64,000 nucleotides of DNA. Origin: Jiella sonneratiae. Lineage in GTDB: Bacteria > Pseudomonadota > Alphaproteobacteria > Rhizobiales > Rhizobiaceae. The notes under the pieces were generated by a model. It saw only the letters and a program-made list of their open reading frames with translations, had not been told where the DNA came from and ran no database searches. Positions 1 to 7,704 of this stretch are shown piece after piece. Position 1 is the first letter of the stretch, and every line of letters begins with the position of its first letter. The translations under genes and the position numbers were made by a program. The DNA lies in contig NZ_JAFMPY010000008.1 in NCBI RefSeq assembly GCF_017353515.1, positions 141,995-205,994 of the forward strand, read 5' to 3'.

Positions 1-310
1 GAAAGAAGCCGGCGAGGCAGCCGACGACGAGCGCGATGGCGGCGGAAATGCCGAGGCCGGCGAAAAGGCGCTCCAGGCTCGCCAGGGTGTCGGCGAAGAA
101 CAGGAGATCGCCGGAGCGGCGATCCGGCGTGAAGGCGAGATCCCACATCGACTGGCCCATCGTCGCCAGCGACGGCAGCAGCTTGTCGGAGGGGTTCTCG
201 GCGAGCCGGATCTGGCTGGCGATCACATAGGCGGCGACCAGGGCGGCGAAGGGAAGCACCGCCAGCCAGACCGCCCCGGCGCGGGTCGGGCGCAGATTGA
301 TCAGCCGCAT
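1..310 (-). CDS. ABC transporter permease, N-terminal part (cut by window edge)
   Basis: The first 103 codons of an inner-membrane permease of the nitrate/sulfonate/taurine (NrtB/SsuC) type are visible; the 3' end lies outside the window. A hydrophobic segment spans about residues 12-32, and a second begins near residue 85 after a LERLFAGLGIS-like stretch typical of the first core helices of this family. The ATG overlaps the stop of the preceding gene by 10 bases, so translation is probably coupled. It is the fourth gene after the guanidine-I riboswitch and presumably forms a transporter with the binding protein at 2138-3211; an ATPase gene is expected further left. Guanidine, or a guanidino compound, as the substrate is inferred from the riboswitch. 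Confidence 0.82.
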   Translation of the reverse strand, partial: MRLINLRPTRAGAVWLAVLPFAALVAAYVIASQIRLAENPSDKLLPSLATMGQSMWDLAFTPDRRSGDLLFFADTLASLERLFAGLGISAAIALVVGCLAGFF

Positions 311-1002
311 GGCAGCGCCTCCTCCTCCGGGACGATCCGGCCTTCCAGCCAGGGATGGGTCGAGAGGCGGACCTGCCAGCCCGCGGCGCTCTTCTCTTCG
401 AGGGACGCGACCATCGAGCTCCGCCACAAGAGGGCGGCGCGGTCGAGGGCGGCGACCGGCGCAAAGGGATCGATGCCGGGCGGCGCGGCGGGCCGCGGCT
501 CGATCCGCATGCGGAACCTTCCTGCCGTGAGGAGGATCTCCGCCGGCGGCCCGGACGCCCGGCCCCGCGCCGCCACCTCGAACCCGTCGCGCGAACCGGC
601 GACGAGCGTCCATTCCTCGCGGTAGGCCTCGGTGACGCCGTGCTCGACGAGACGCTCCTCGAACACCTCCATCCGGCCGATGTCGGGCGCCGCAACGGGC
701 CGCAGGTCGAACAGCCTCAGCCAGCTGCAGTATGGCCCCTCCACCCGGGTCAGGCCGCAGAAGGCGTCCTGGCCGGCAAGCAAGGCGAGGTCGGCATCGC
801 CGAGCCCCGCCAGCCCGGCGGAGCCGTCGATCGGCGGCCGGTCGAGCGGAACGCGGAGATCCGCATGCCAGCGTTCGGTCTGCAGCCAGAACACCCGCGC
901 CGGCCGGTCGTCGGTCAGAAGGCCGGGGCCGGACCGCTGCAGCGCGGTGCGCTCCCACAGGCCGCGATAGGCGGAGGGAACGGGGGGCAGCGCCTCAAGC
1001 AT
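301..1002 (-). CDS. Conserved protein of unknown function, possibly HRI1-like beta-barrel
   Basis: A 233-residue cytosolic protein without signal peptide or membrane segments. It is rich in alternating beta-type segments and aromatic residues, for example FWLQTERWHADLRVP near residue 40 and YCSWLRLFDLRP near residue 93. The pattern recalls a bacterial family I associate, tentatively, with the HRI1 fold, but the name comes from memory of sequence style and is not demonstrated. Its ATG overlaps the stop of the oxygenase by 8 bases, and its own stop overlaps the permease start by 10 bases, so it is firmly embedded in the guanidine-controlled operon. Its function is unknown; an accessory role in handling the oxygenase substrate or product is a guess. 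Confidence 0.75.
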   Translation of the reverse strand: MLEALPPVPSAYRGLWERTALQRSGPGLLTDDRPARVFWLQTERWHADLRVPLDRPPIDGSAGLAGLGDADLALLAGQDAFCGLTRVEGPYCSWLRLFDLRPVAAPDIGRMEVFEERLVEHGVTEAYREEWTLVAGSRDGFEVAARGRASGPPAEILLTAGRFRMRIEPRPAAPPGIDPFAPVAALDRAALLWRSSMVASLEEKSAAGWQVRLSTHPWLEGRIVPEEEALPCG

Positions 1003-2044
1003 TCGCGGCGGGCTTTCGGCGCGCCGACTGGCCGAAGGAGGAGAGCGCCTTCGAGCCTTCCGGCAGGACCAGTTCGCCCCGCTCCAGCCGCTGGCGCAGA
1101 TAGGTGAAGCTCTGGATGGTCTGGGCGTAGAGATGATCGCCGGCCCGGATCGGGGTGTAGCGCGGCGACGGCGCGGGACCTGCGACCTCGGGCAGCGGCG
1201 CCACTTCCGTGTGGTAGTCGCAGGCGAAGAACAGCGGGAAGGAATAACGCTCCTCCTTCACCTTGCGCACGCGGTGCGAGGTCGCCACGAAGCGGCCGCC
1301 GGTCCAGACCTCCATCATGTCGCCGATGTTGACGACGAAGGCGTCGTCGAGCAGCGGCACGTCGATCCACTCGCCGTCGCCGTTCATCACCTCGAGGCCC
1401 GGCGCCGTCGGCAAGAGGAGGGTGAAGCATTCGTAGTCGGTGTGCGCGCCGATCCCCTGCACGTCCTCGGCGCTCGGATCGAACGGGTAGTGGATCAGCC
1501 GCAGCTGGCTCGGCGGGTTGGTGACGAAGCCGTCGAAGAAGGTCTCTTCCACCCCGAGCGCCAGGGCAAAGCCTTTGAGGAGGTGCCGGCCGAGATCGAA
1601 CACGTCGTCGTAATAGCCCTCCACCGCCTCGCGGAAGCCGGGAAGCTCCGGCCACTGGTTCGGGCCGATCATCGGCGTACCCGCGACGACATCCGGATGG
1701 TCGGGGGCGACCTCGCGGCCGAGGTCGAGCGCTTCCTTGCGGTCGCGCTTGCCGCCGACCATCACCTCCTCGCCCTCCGGCACGTAGCCGCGGTGGTTGC
1801 CGGAGCGTCCGATATGGATCGCCATCTTCGCTTCCTCGGGCAGCGCGAAGAAGCTGCGCGTCGCGGAAAGCAGCGCCTCGCGCCGCCGGCGATCGACGGG
1901 ATGGCCGGTGACGTAGAAGAAGCCGACCTCGCCGGCCGCCCGGCCGAGCTTTTCGGCGACCTTTTCGCGGTTGGCGGGATCGGACGAATAGAGGCCGGAA
2001 ACGTCGACGACCGGCAGTTCGGTGAAAGCGGCCTGCTGTGCCAT
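995..2044 (-). CDS. Isopenicillin-N-synthase-like Fe(II)/2-oxoglutarate-dependent oxygenase
   Basis: This 349-residue protein has the layout of the IPNS-like dioxygenases: an N-terminal helical region, then a double-stranded beta-helix core. The iron ligands are visible as His201 and Asp203 (GAHTDYE) and His257 (ATSHRV). Arg266 and Ser268 (RYS) form the R-x-S pair that binds 2-oxoglutarate. A GYVPEGEEV..GK.D..E segment at residues 86-104 resembles the corresponding part of the bacterial ethylene-forming enzyme, which releases guanidine from arginine. It is the second gene of the riboswitch-controlled operon, 93 bases after the binding protein gene. Oxidation of a guanidino compound is the favoured role; the substrate is not known. 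Confidence 0.88.
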   Translation of the reverse strand: MAQQAAFTELPVVDVSGLYSSDPANREKVAEKLGRAAGEVGFFYVTGHPVDRRRREALLSATRSFFALPEEAKMAIHIGRSGNHRGYVPEGEEVMVGGKRDRKEALDLGREVAPDHPDVVAGTPMIGPNQWPELPGFREAVEGYYDDVFDLGRHLLKGFALALGVEETFFDGFVTNPPSQLRLIHYPFDPSAEDVQGIGAHTDYECFTLLLPTAPGLEVMNGDGEWIDVPLLDDAFVVNIGDMMEVWTGGRFVATSHRVRKVKEERYSFPLFFACDYHTEVAPLPEVAGPAPSPRYTPIRAGDHLYAQTIQSFTYLRQRLERGELVLPEGSKALSSFGQSARRKPAANA

Positions 2045-2137
2045 CCGCGTGGCTCCGTCATGGGGGGTCGAAAGAAGGGGCGGGCCGCCGCCGGGGCATG
2101 CCGCGGCGGCGGGTCGGGCGGCCGGATCCGAGCCGGA

Positions 2138-3211
2138 TCAGAGGCCGCCGGTTTCGGCCATTTTGACGAAGCTGTCGTCGAACCGCAGCTTGATGTTGTT
2201 GGTGTCGCCGTAGGTCGAGCCGTCGGGGAAGGTCACGCCGACGAATTCCGGGCTCGGCGCGCCCTGGCCGAGGATGCCGTGATCGTAGAGGAACTCGGCG
2301 ACGAACTTCGTGGTCTTCGGCAGCTGGCCGCCGCTGGTGAAGGCGAGGAGATCCTTCGGCGTGTAGAACAGCGCGGTCGCGGCGAGCTGGCTCTTGTAGC
2401 CTTCAAGGTCAGTGCCGGACGCCGCCGCCATCGCCTCCAGCGCCTTCTTGCCTTCCGGCGTATCCGACTTCATCAGGTCGAGCACCTCGAACCAGGCGCC
2501 GACGAGTGCCTTGCCGAAGTTAGGATTGTCCTTCAGCGTCTCAGTGTTGACCGCCATCATGTCGATGATCTCGCCGGGAATCTTGGAGGAATCGAAGACG
2601 AGATGGCCGCCCTGGTCGTCGACGATTTGCGACAGCATCGGATTCCACGTCGCCACCGCCGTGACCTCCGGCGTCCCGTAGACGGAGACCATGTCCGCGT
2701 CGGAGGTGTTCACCGTGGTGATGTCCCGCTCGGTCATGCCGACGCTTTCCAGGGCGCGGACGAGGAAATAGTGGGAGACCGAGAACTCGACGAGATTGAC
2801 CCGCTGGCCCTTGACCGCCGCGAGATCGGTCTCGTTCTTCAGGACGAGGCCGTCATTGCCGTTGGAATAGTCGCCGGCGATGAGGGCGGTGGTGTCGACG
2901 CCGCCGGCGGCGGGGATCGACAGGGCGTCCATGTTGGTCATGGCGCAGCCGTCGTACTGGCCGGCGGTGTACTGGTTGATCGACTCGACGTAGTCGTTGA
3001 TCTGCACGGCCTTGATGGCGATGCCGTATTTGTCGGCCCACTTCTTCAGGATGCCGGAATCCTGCATGTAGCCCCAGGGCATCCAGCCGGCATAGATCGA
3101 CCAGCAGACGGAAAAGTCCTTCTTCTCCGCGGCCGCGGCTGTCCCCGTGCCGATGGCTGGAAGGCTGAGGAGCGAGACGGCGAGCGCCAGGGCGGAGGCG
3201 AGATTTCGCAT
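2138..3211 (-). CDS. ABC transporter periplasmic binding protein, urea-carboxylase-region type (probable guanidine uptake)
   Basis: A 357-residue secreted binding protein with a signal peptide (residues 1-26, ending AAAA) and a mature start of the form CWSIYAGWMPWGYMQDSG. That start is characteristic of the NrtA/TauA-like subfamily found beside urea carboxylase genes (TIGR03427 type). Several of those carboxylases are now known to act on guanidine, and this gene sits directly behind a guanidine-I riboswitch, so guanidine or a related cation is the likely ligand. The ATG is the first start after the riboswitch; it is preceded by GAAGAAGGAAGAA on the minus strand, which gives a usable ribosome site. 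It is the first gene of the operon. Confidence 0.88.
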   Translation of the reverse strand: MRNLASALALAVSLLSLPAIGTGTAAAAEKKDFSVCWSIYAGWMPWGYMQDSGILKKWADKYGIAIKAVQINDYVESINQYTAGQYDGCAMTNMDALSIPAAGGVDTTALIAGDYSNGNDGLVLKNETDLAAVKGQRVNLVEFSVSHYFLVRALESVGMTERDITTVNTSDADMVSVYGTPEVTAVATWNPMLSQIVDDQGGHLVFDSSKIPGEIIDMMAVNTETLKDNPNFGKALVGAWFEVLDLMKSDTPEGKKALEAMAAASGTDLEGYKSQLAATALFYTPKDLLAFTSGGQLPKTTKFVAEFLYDHGILGQGAPSPEFVGVTFPDGSTYGDTNNIKLRFDDSFVKMAETGGL

Positions 3212-3282
3212 GCGGCTTCTTCCTTCTTCGTCGCGTCGGCCGGAGCGGCCGGTTCGTGAAGGACGTCGCGCACTGAAGAGGA

Positions 3283-3329
3283 CCGGGAGACGGCCCGCTT
3301 CCACGCGGGTCCGTGCGGCGTTCTCCCGG
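3283..3329 (-). promoter_or_regulatory. Expression-platform hairpin competing with the riboswitch 3' stem
   Basis: On the minus strand, CCGGGAGA (3329-3322), the conserved 3' block of the aptamer, is the exact complement of TCTCCCGG (3290-3283). Between them, ACGG..CCCGC pairs with GCGGG..CCGT. The long hairpin so formed would break the aptamer's last stem, as expected for a riboswitch off-state. No strong U-tract follows it, so control could act by Rho or by masking rather than by a classical intrinsic terminator. Confidence 0.5.
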
Positions 3330-3420
3330 GATTTTGGCCCGCCGTGTCTCCCCGCAGCCCGCGGGGAGTGCGTCTCTCGGACCAGCATGCCCTCGAAAGG
3401 CACCGGAACCCTAGACGCAC
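3315..3420 (-). promoter_or_regulatory. Guanidine-I (ykkC) riboswitch
   Basis: Reading the minus strand from 3420, all conserved ykkC blocks occur in order: CTAGGGTTCCG, then CTGGTCCGAGAG, then ACGGCGGG, an AAAA core and CCCGGGAGA. The stems close properly: GTGCGTCT (3420-3413) pairs with AGACGCAC (3375-3368), TCCCCGC (3367-3361) with GCGGGGA (3355-3349), and CGGCG with CGCCG at the 3' end. Guanidine-I riboswitches turn on carriers and catabolic enzymes when guanidine binds. Here the aptamer lies 104 bases ahead of the binding-protein start codon and so controls the operon running left out of the window. Confidence 0.95.
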
Positions 3421-3437
3421 CGCACGAGAAGAGACCA

Positions 3438-3453
3438 TCCAAGATGCGTGCCA
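3438..3453 (-). promoter_or_regulatory. Possible sigma-54 promoter for the guanidine operon (one mismatch)
   Basis: The minus strand reads TGGCACGCATCTTGGA. The -24 TGGCACG element is perfect and the spacing is right, but the -12 element is TTGGA rather than TTGCA. A start about 12 bases downstream would fall just ahead of the riboswitch aptamer, which is the expected place. The mismatch at a key base keeps this tentative. Confidence 0.35.
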
Positions 3454-3539
3454 GCCATGGCAGGCCGGCCGCGCCGGCACGATTCGGCCTCACGCTAAGC
3501 CGCCCTCCCCGGCGCGCACGGGCCGCACGCGCTGCAGCT

Positions 3540-3556
3540 TGCGCAAGGCTTGCGCA
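3540..3556. promoter_or_regulatory. NtrC-like dyad upstream of the guanidine operon
   Basis: TGCGCAAGGCTTGCGCA is a symmetrical dyad with the TGC-x-C-N7-G-x-GCA spacing of NtrC enhancer sites (consensus TGCAC-N7-GTGCA), with one change in each half. It lies about 87 bases upstream of the possible sigma-54 element. It could equally be an operator for another dimeric regulator. Confidence 0.3.
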
Positions 3557-3751
3557 GCGGCGGGCGAAAATTGTGCAGACCGGGCCGTCGCATCGGAGAC
3601 GGTCGTGCCGCGAAACGCTTGGCACGCCGGGGCCGCGCCGGGCGGCTTGGCGCCGCCGGGCTGCGGCAGGGCGGCAACACTCGCCCCGCCGGATTCGCTT
3701 TGTGACGAAATGTGTCGACTTCCTGCCCCAATCTGCGATCACGGGTTTGTC

Positions 3752-4702
3752 ATGAGCACGACACACGCCGTTATCGCCATCCGCCGCGCCCTCCTCTGCG
3801 CCCTCGCCCTGCCGCTTGCCGGCTGCGTCGGGGCGCCCGGCGCCGACGAGGCCCTCGACGCCATCGCGACGCGGGATTTCGGCCCCGCCCAGGAATGCCT
3901 CGCTCGGGCGATGTATTTCGAATCCAACCGCTCCAGCGAGGACGGCATGCTCGCGGTCGGCACGGTGGTGATGAACCGGGTCGAGTCGCCGGACTATCCG
4001 AACGACGTCTGCGAGGTGGTCGGACAGCCCGGCCAGTTCGCCGCGGGCGTGATGACGCGGGACATGAACGCCGGCAAGGATCTGGCGATGAAGGTCGCCT
4101 CCCGCGTGCTTTCCGGCGCGCGGCACCGGGGCGTCGACAAGGCGAAATACTTCCACACCGCCGGCATGCATTTCGGCTACCGCAACATGAACTACACCGC
4201 GATCGCCGGGGGCAACGCATTCTACGAGCGGGTCTCGCGGCGGCTGAACCCCGGCTTCAGGATGACGTCCCAGGCGGAAGTGCGCGAGGCCCAGAACGCG
4301 ACCGGCGCGATCGACACCCTGCGCACCGCCTCGACGGCGCGGGACAAGGCGACGGGCAGCACGACGGCGATCGGCTATGCCGAGCCGAAGATGCGCGAAG
4401 CGGCGATGGCGCCGGTTCCGGGCGAACGGCCGGCCGAAGCCGCGACTGCGACGCCCGAGCCGAAGAGCCCCTTCCTCGGCATGTTCCGCAGCCGCAAGCA
4501 GGCTGGACCCAATGCCGGCGAGGGGAACGACGGCCGCAGCGCGCGCCTCGCCGATGCGGCGCCGGACGAACGGCCGGCGGCCGACGGAGCTTCGGCGGAG
4601 AACCTGCCGGGCGTCGGGACGGGGATGGGCTTTTCCGAGAGCGGCGGCGGCAAGGGCGACGGCCCGAAGGACGGCGCCGACGCCTGGCTGCGGCGCTGGT
4701 AG
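3752..4702 (+). CDS. Cell wall hydrolase of the SleB (Hydrolase_2) family, predicted lipoprotein
   Basis: A 316-residue protein. A short hydrophobic leader ends in the lipobox LAGC (Cys25), so it is probably anchored to a membrane in the periplasm. The hydrolase domain spans roughly residues 45-165, with the candidate catalytic Glu57 in ARAMYFESNR and the C-terminal motif YRNMNYTAIAGGNAFYERV, as in SleB/CwlJ-type peptidoglycan hydrolases. The last 130 residues are low-complexity and Ala/Pro/Glu-rich, probably a disordered tail. The ATG at 3752 was chosen because it begins the lipoprotein leader; upstream in-frame sequence is antisense to the riboswitch region. A ribosome site is not obvious. 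It is divergent from the guanidine operon. Confidence 0.85.
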   Translation: MSTTHAVIAIRRALLCALALPLAGCVGAPGADEALDAIATRDFGPAQECLARAMYFESNRSSEDGMLAVGTVVMNRVESPDYPNDVCEVVGQPGQFAAGVMTRDMNAGKDLAMKVASRVLSGARHRGVDKAKYFHTAGMHFGYRNMNYTAIAGGNAFYERVSRRLNPGFRMTSQAEVREAQNATGAIDTLRTASTARDKATGSTTAIGYAEPKMREAAMAPVPGERPAEAATATPEPKSPFLGMFRSRKQAGPNAGEGNDGRSARLADAAPDERPAADGASAENLPGVGTGMGFSESGGGKGDGPKDGADAWLRRW

Positions 4703-4830
4703 AACGCCGGCGCGATGTCGCGCTGCAACCTTCGACGCTGGCAAGCACCGCCTCGCCCCTATATGCGGCGGCAGTGGCGCAACCGCCGCAAGGCGGTGAG
4801 ACGCAGGCTGGCGTAACGAAGAGCTGACCG

Positions 4831-6309
4831 ATGGCAGGCAGGGATGGGCAGGCGCTCCCGGCGCGGACCGGCACGAGCAGAGTGCCCGACAGGGTCGGCC
4901 CGGTGCTCTTTTCGCGGGGCGGCGACGGCAGGGCCGATGCTCTGCGGGCGCTGGTCGTGCGGCCGACGGGCGAAGCTCCGCCGACGCTCGTGACCGAGGC
5001 GGGGACCGTGTCGCCCGAAATCGTCACCGACGCGTTCGGACGCACCGTCCATGCCTACGACTTTTCCCTGAACAGCGGCGTAACCGGCACCTACGAGTGC
5101 GACGGTGTCGGCCGCAGCGTGCGATCGCCGGCCATCGCCGACATCCGCATCGCCTATGTTTCCTGCAACGGCCAGGAGGAAGGCGACCTCGACCGCGGTC
5201 TCGACGAACGCGACGCGATCTGGCAACGGCTCGCCGACGAAAACGCCGCCGCGCCCTTCGCCCTGCTCCTCCAGGGCGGCGACCAGCTCTATGCCGACGA
5301 CGTTCTCCACTGCCATCCCACCGTGGAACGCTGGGCGGCCATGCCGAAGACCGAGCGGGGCGCCGTCGAACTCACGCCGGAGGTCGCCGAGGCGCTGCGC
5401 CGCTTCTATTTCGAGCGCTACCTCGTCACGTATTCGCGCCCGGCCTTCGCCAGCCTCGCGGCGAGCGTTCCCTCGATCATGATGTGGGACGACCACGACA
5501 TCGTCGACGGCTGGGGCAGCCATCCGCCGGAGATGCTCGACAGCCCGGTGGGGCGGGCGATGTTCGCCGCGGCGCGCGAGATGTTCCTGGTCTTCCAGAT
5601 GGCGGTCTCGCCCGGCGAGACCTCGCCGAACGGCTTCGACGCCACCGGCGCCAATCTCGGCACGGCGGTGCGCTATCCCGGCCTCTCGGTGATCTCGCCG
5701 GACCTTCGCAGCGAGCGGCGGCTCGAACGCGTGATGGGCGAGAGCGGCTGGCGGGTTCTCGAAACGGCCTTCGCGACGACCCCGCCGCAGGACCGCATCC
5801 TGATGATGTCGAGCGTCCCGGCGCTCGGCCCGCGGCTTTCCTGGGCGGAGTTCGTCGCCGACGTGCTGCCGGGTTCCAGCGAATACGAGGACGACCTGCG
5901 CGACCAGTGGCAGAGCCGGACCCACCGGGCGGAATGGCGACGCTTCCTGTCGCTGCTCGCCGGCTGGCAGGAGAGCGGCAAGGGAGCGCTCACCGTGCTC
6001 TCCGGCGAGATCCATCTCGCGACGCGCGGCGAGATGACGCTGAAGGGCGGCGGCACGATGCATCAGCTCGTTGCCTCGGGAATCGCCCATCCGGCGCCGC
6101 ATCCCGGCTATCCGAAAGTGCTCGGACTGCTCGCCCGCTTCGGGGAGAGCCCGCTGAAGGGACGCAGCATCCGCATCCGCCCGGTCCCCGGCTACGCCAC
6201 CACCTATGCCGCCGAGCGCAACTATCTCGTCCTCGAACGCCGCGACGGACGCTGGTCCGCCGCATGGGAGCTCGAACGGTTCGGCCGGACCCGGTCCCTC
6301 GCCATCTGA
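4831..6309 (+). CDS. PhoD-like metallophosphatase family protein
   Basis: A 492-residue protein with the metal-binding motifs of the PhoD/DUF-type alkaline phosphatase superfamily: GDQLYAD (about residues 150-156), MWDDHDIVDGWGS (218-230) and SGEIHLATRGE (391-401). These fit a dinuclear metal site hydrolysing phosphoesters. No signal peptide is visible, unlike secreted PhoD, so it may act in the cytoplasm, or the N-terminal 80 residues may be a separate beta domain as in related proteins. It lies alone, co-directional with the cell wall hydrolase but 128 bases away. The substrate is unknown. Confidence 0.82.
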   Translation: MAGRDGQALPARTGTSRVPDRVGPVLFSRGGDGRADALRALVVRPTGEAPPTLVTEAGTVSPEIVTDAFGRTVHAYDFSLNSGVTGTYECDGVGRSVRSPAIADIRIAYVSCNGQEEGDLDRGLDERDAIWQRLADENAAAPFALLLQGGDQLYADDVLHCHPTVERWAAMPKTERGAVELTPEVAEALRRFYFERYLVTYSRPAFASLAASVPSIMMWDDHDIVDGWGSHPPEMLDSPVGRAMFAAAREMFLVFQMAVSPGETSPNGFDATGANLGTAVRYPGLSVISPDLRSERRLERVMGESGWRVLETAFATTPPQDRILMMSSVPALGPRLSWAEFVADVLPGSSEYEDDLRDQWQSRTHRAEWRRFLSLLAGWQESGKGALTVLSGEIHLATRGEMTLKGGGTMHQLVASGIAHPAPHPGYPKVLGLLARFGESPLKGRSIRIRPVPGYATTYAAERNYLVLERRDGRWSAAWELERFGRTRSLAI

Positions 6310-6553
6310 GGGCAGCGAGCGCGACGGGCATGGATGCCGTGCGGCCAGCACTCGCCGCGGAAGAATCACGACAAGTTCGACGCAAGGTTAGGTTGCGATT
6401 ATCCAGTCTGATGCTCGGCGAATAGTGTCGTTTCGTCATCAATCTGCTGAAATTTTTCGCAATATAGTGAACGGATTTATATTGACCACGCTGCAGAAAC
6501 GAATGCAGGATCGCCCGATCTCCCTCAGCGTAAGAAAAGTCGACGGTTGGTCC
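6310..6553. other. AT-richer intergenic stretch
   Basis: About 240 bases with a clearly lower GC content than the surroundings, notably around 6380-6490. It shows no convincing gene on either strand and may hold the promoter for the small reading frame and kinase gene to its right. No strong terminator or operator could be picked out by eye. Confidence 0.4.
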
Positions 6554-6862
6554 ATGGCCCGAGATACAGCAACCTGCGAAGTCGACCTGCCAAGTGTGCC
6601 GGCCGAGGCGACAGCCCGGGAGGACGGCGCCGCGCTGCGCGAGAGCCCTTCGGCGGGCGAGGCGACGCTCCGCGGCTTGCGGCGAATGGCGCGCAGCGTC
6701 CCGCCGTCTTTCGCGCGGGGAGAGCCGGCGCTCCCATCGCCACGCCAGGACGGCGGCACCGGTCGGATCGAGCTGGACGTCTCGCGGCTCTTCGGCATCG
6801 CGGCGATCAGGCCCCTGCCCGGCGGCTATCGGCCCGTCTTCGTCAGGCGGCGGACGGACTGA
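6554..6862 (+). CDS. Small hypothetical protein (doubtful)
   Basis: An open frame of 102 codons starting MARDTATCEVDLPSVPAEA. Codon third positions are mostly G or C, which fits coding use here, but the product is Ala/Arg-rich with no recognisable domain, signal peptide or membrane segment. The same frame is open upstream to a GTG at 6425, but that part is AT-rich and looks non-coding. It ends 91 bases before the kinase gene. It may be a real small protein or a chance frame in GC-rich DNA. Confidence 0.3.
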   Translation: MARDTATCEVDLPSVPAEATAREDGAALRESPSAGEATLRGLRRMARSVPPSFARGEPALPSPRQDGGTGRIELDVSRLFGIAAIRPLPGGYRPVFVRRRTD

Positions 6863-6953
6863 TCCGACGGCCCCAGGGTCTTGCGCGGAATTCCACTCCC
6901 AGCACCGATGCTGTAATGCTGCGCGTCTTCCTCCGGCTGCGGATCGAGGCGCC

Positions 6954-7586
6954 ATGACCACAAGGCTCACCCGAGAAGATTTCGTCGCCCGCCTCCGCGG
7001 CCTTGCGCCTTCCCGGCGGCGGATCGTCGCCGTCGCCGGCTCGCCGGGAGCAGGCAAGAGCACGCTGGCCGACTGGCTCGCCGAGGAACTCGGCCGCGGG
7101 GCCCCGGGCACGGCGGCGGTGCTGCCGATGGACGGCTTCCATTTCGACGACATGCTGCTCGACGCGCGGGGGCACAGGCCGCGCAAGGGCGCCCCTCACA
7201 CCTTCGACACCGGCGGTTTCGCCACGACGCTGAAGCGGCTGCGGGAGAGCCCGGACGAGGAGATCGCCGTGCCGGTCTTCGACCGGGCGATCGAGATCGC
7301 CCGCGCCGGCGCGCGGATCATCGGGCCGGACGTTAGCACCGTCGTCGTCGAAGGAAACTATCTTCTCCTCGACGACCCGGCCTGGGCGCCGATGCGCCGC
7401 TTCTTCGACGTCACCGCAATGATCGAGGTTCCCGAAGCGACGCTGCGCCAGCGCCTCACCGCCCGCTGGGTCGGCTACGGCCTTGCCGGCGACGCGCTCG
7501 AGGCAAAGCTCGAAGGCAACGACCTTCCCAATATGCGCACCGTGCTCGGGCGCAGCGTCGCTGCCGACTACACGATCGTCGCATAG
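6954..7586 (+). CDS. P-loop nucleoside/nucleotide kinase family protein
   Basis: A 210-residue cytosolic protein of the uridine kinase/pantothenate kinase fold. Walker A is GSPGAGKST at residues 29-37, followed by LPMDGFHFDD, a strand and acidic loop typical of uridine-kinase-like and fructose-operon (FrcK-like) kinases. The central VVVEGNYLLLDDPAW motif is also family-typical, with a lid rich in Arg (LRQRLTARWV) near residue 165. It probably phosphorylates a sugar, nucleoside or cofactor precursor with ATP. There is no partner gene nearby to narrow the substrate. The ATG at 6954 gives a normal family N-terminus. Confidence 0.8.
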   Translation: MTTRLTREDFVARLRGLAPSRRRIVAVAGSPGAGKSTLADWLAEELGRGAPGTAAVLPMDGFHFDDMLLDARGHRPRKGAPHTFDTGGFATTLKRLRESPDEEIAVPVFDRAIEIARAGARIIGPDVSTVVVEGNYLLLDDPAWAPMRRFFDVTAMIEVPEATLRQRLTARWVGYGLAGDALEAKLEGNDLPNMRTVLGRSVAADYTIVA

Positions 7587-7612
7587 GATGTGAAAGGCCG
7601 GCCCGCGCTGCG

Positions 7613-7690
7613 CTAGTGGATTGAATTTGACGTTTGAGTCCCGATCGGGTGAGGCGTCGTATCAAACGTCAAATTCGAAAAGTCCACTAG
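7613..7690. repeat. Long palindromic hairpin repeat, copy 1
   Basis: CTAGTGGA (7613-7620) pairs with TCCACTAG (7683-7690). Inside it, AATTTGACGTTTGA pairs exactly with TCAAACGTCAAATT around a loop of about 20 bases. It lies just after the kinase gene and forms a tandem pair with the similar hairpin at 7705-7780. Confidence 0.8.
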
Positions 7691-7704
7691 GATCATAATC
7701 TTGG

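Noticed and set aside
1133..3259. Long plus-strand open frame of about 700 codons opposite the oxygenase and binding-protein genes
   Set aside because: Its product is a His/Arg/Val-rich shadow with no domain, while both minus-strand genes have complete motifs; long antisense frames are expected at this GC content.
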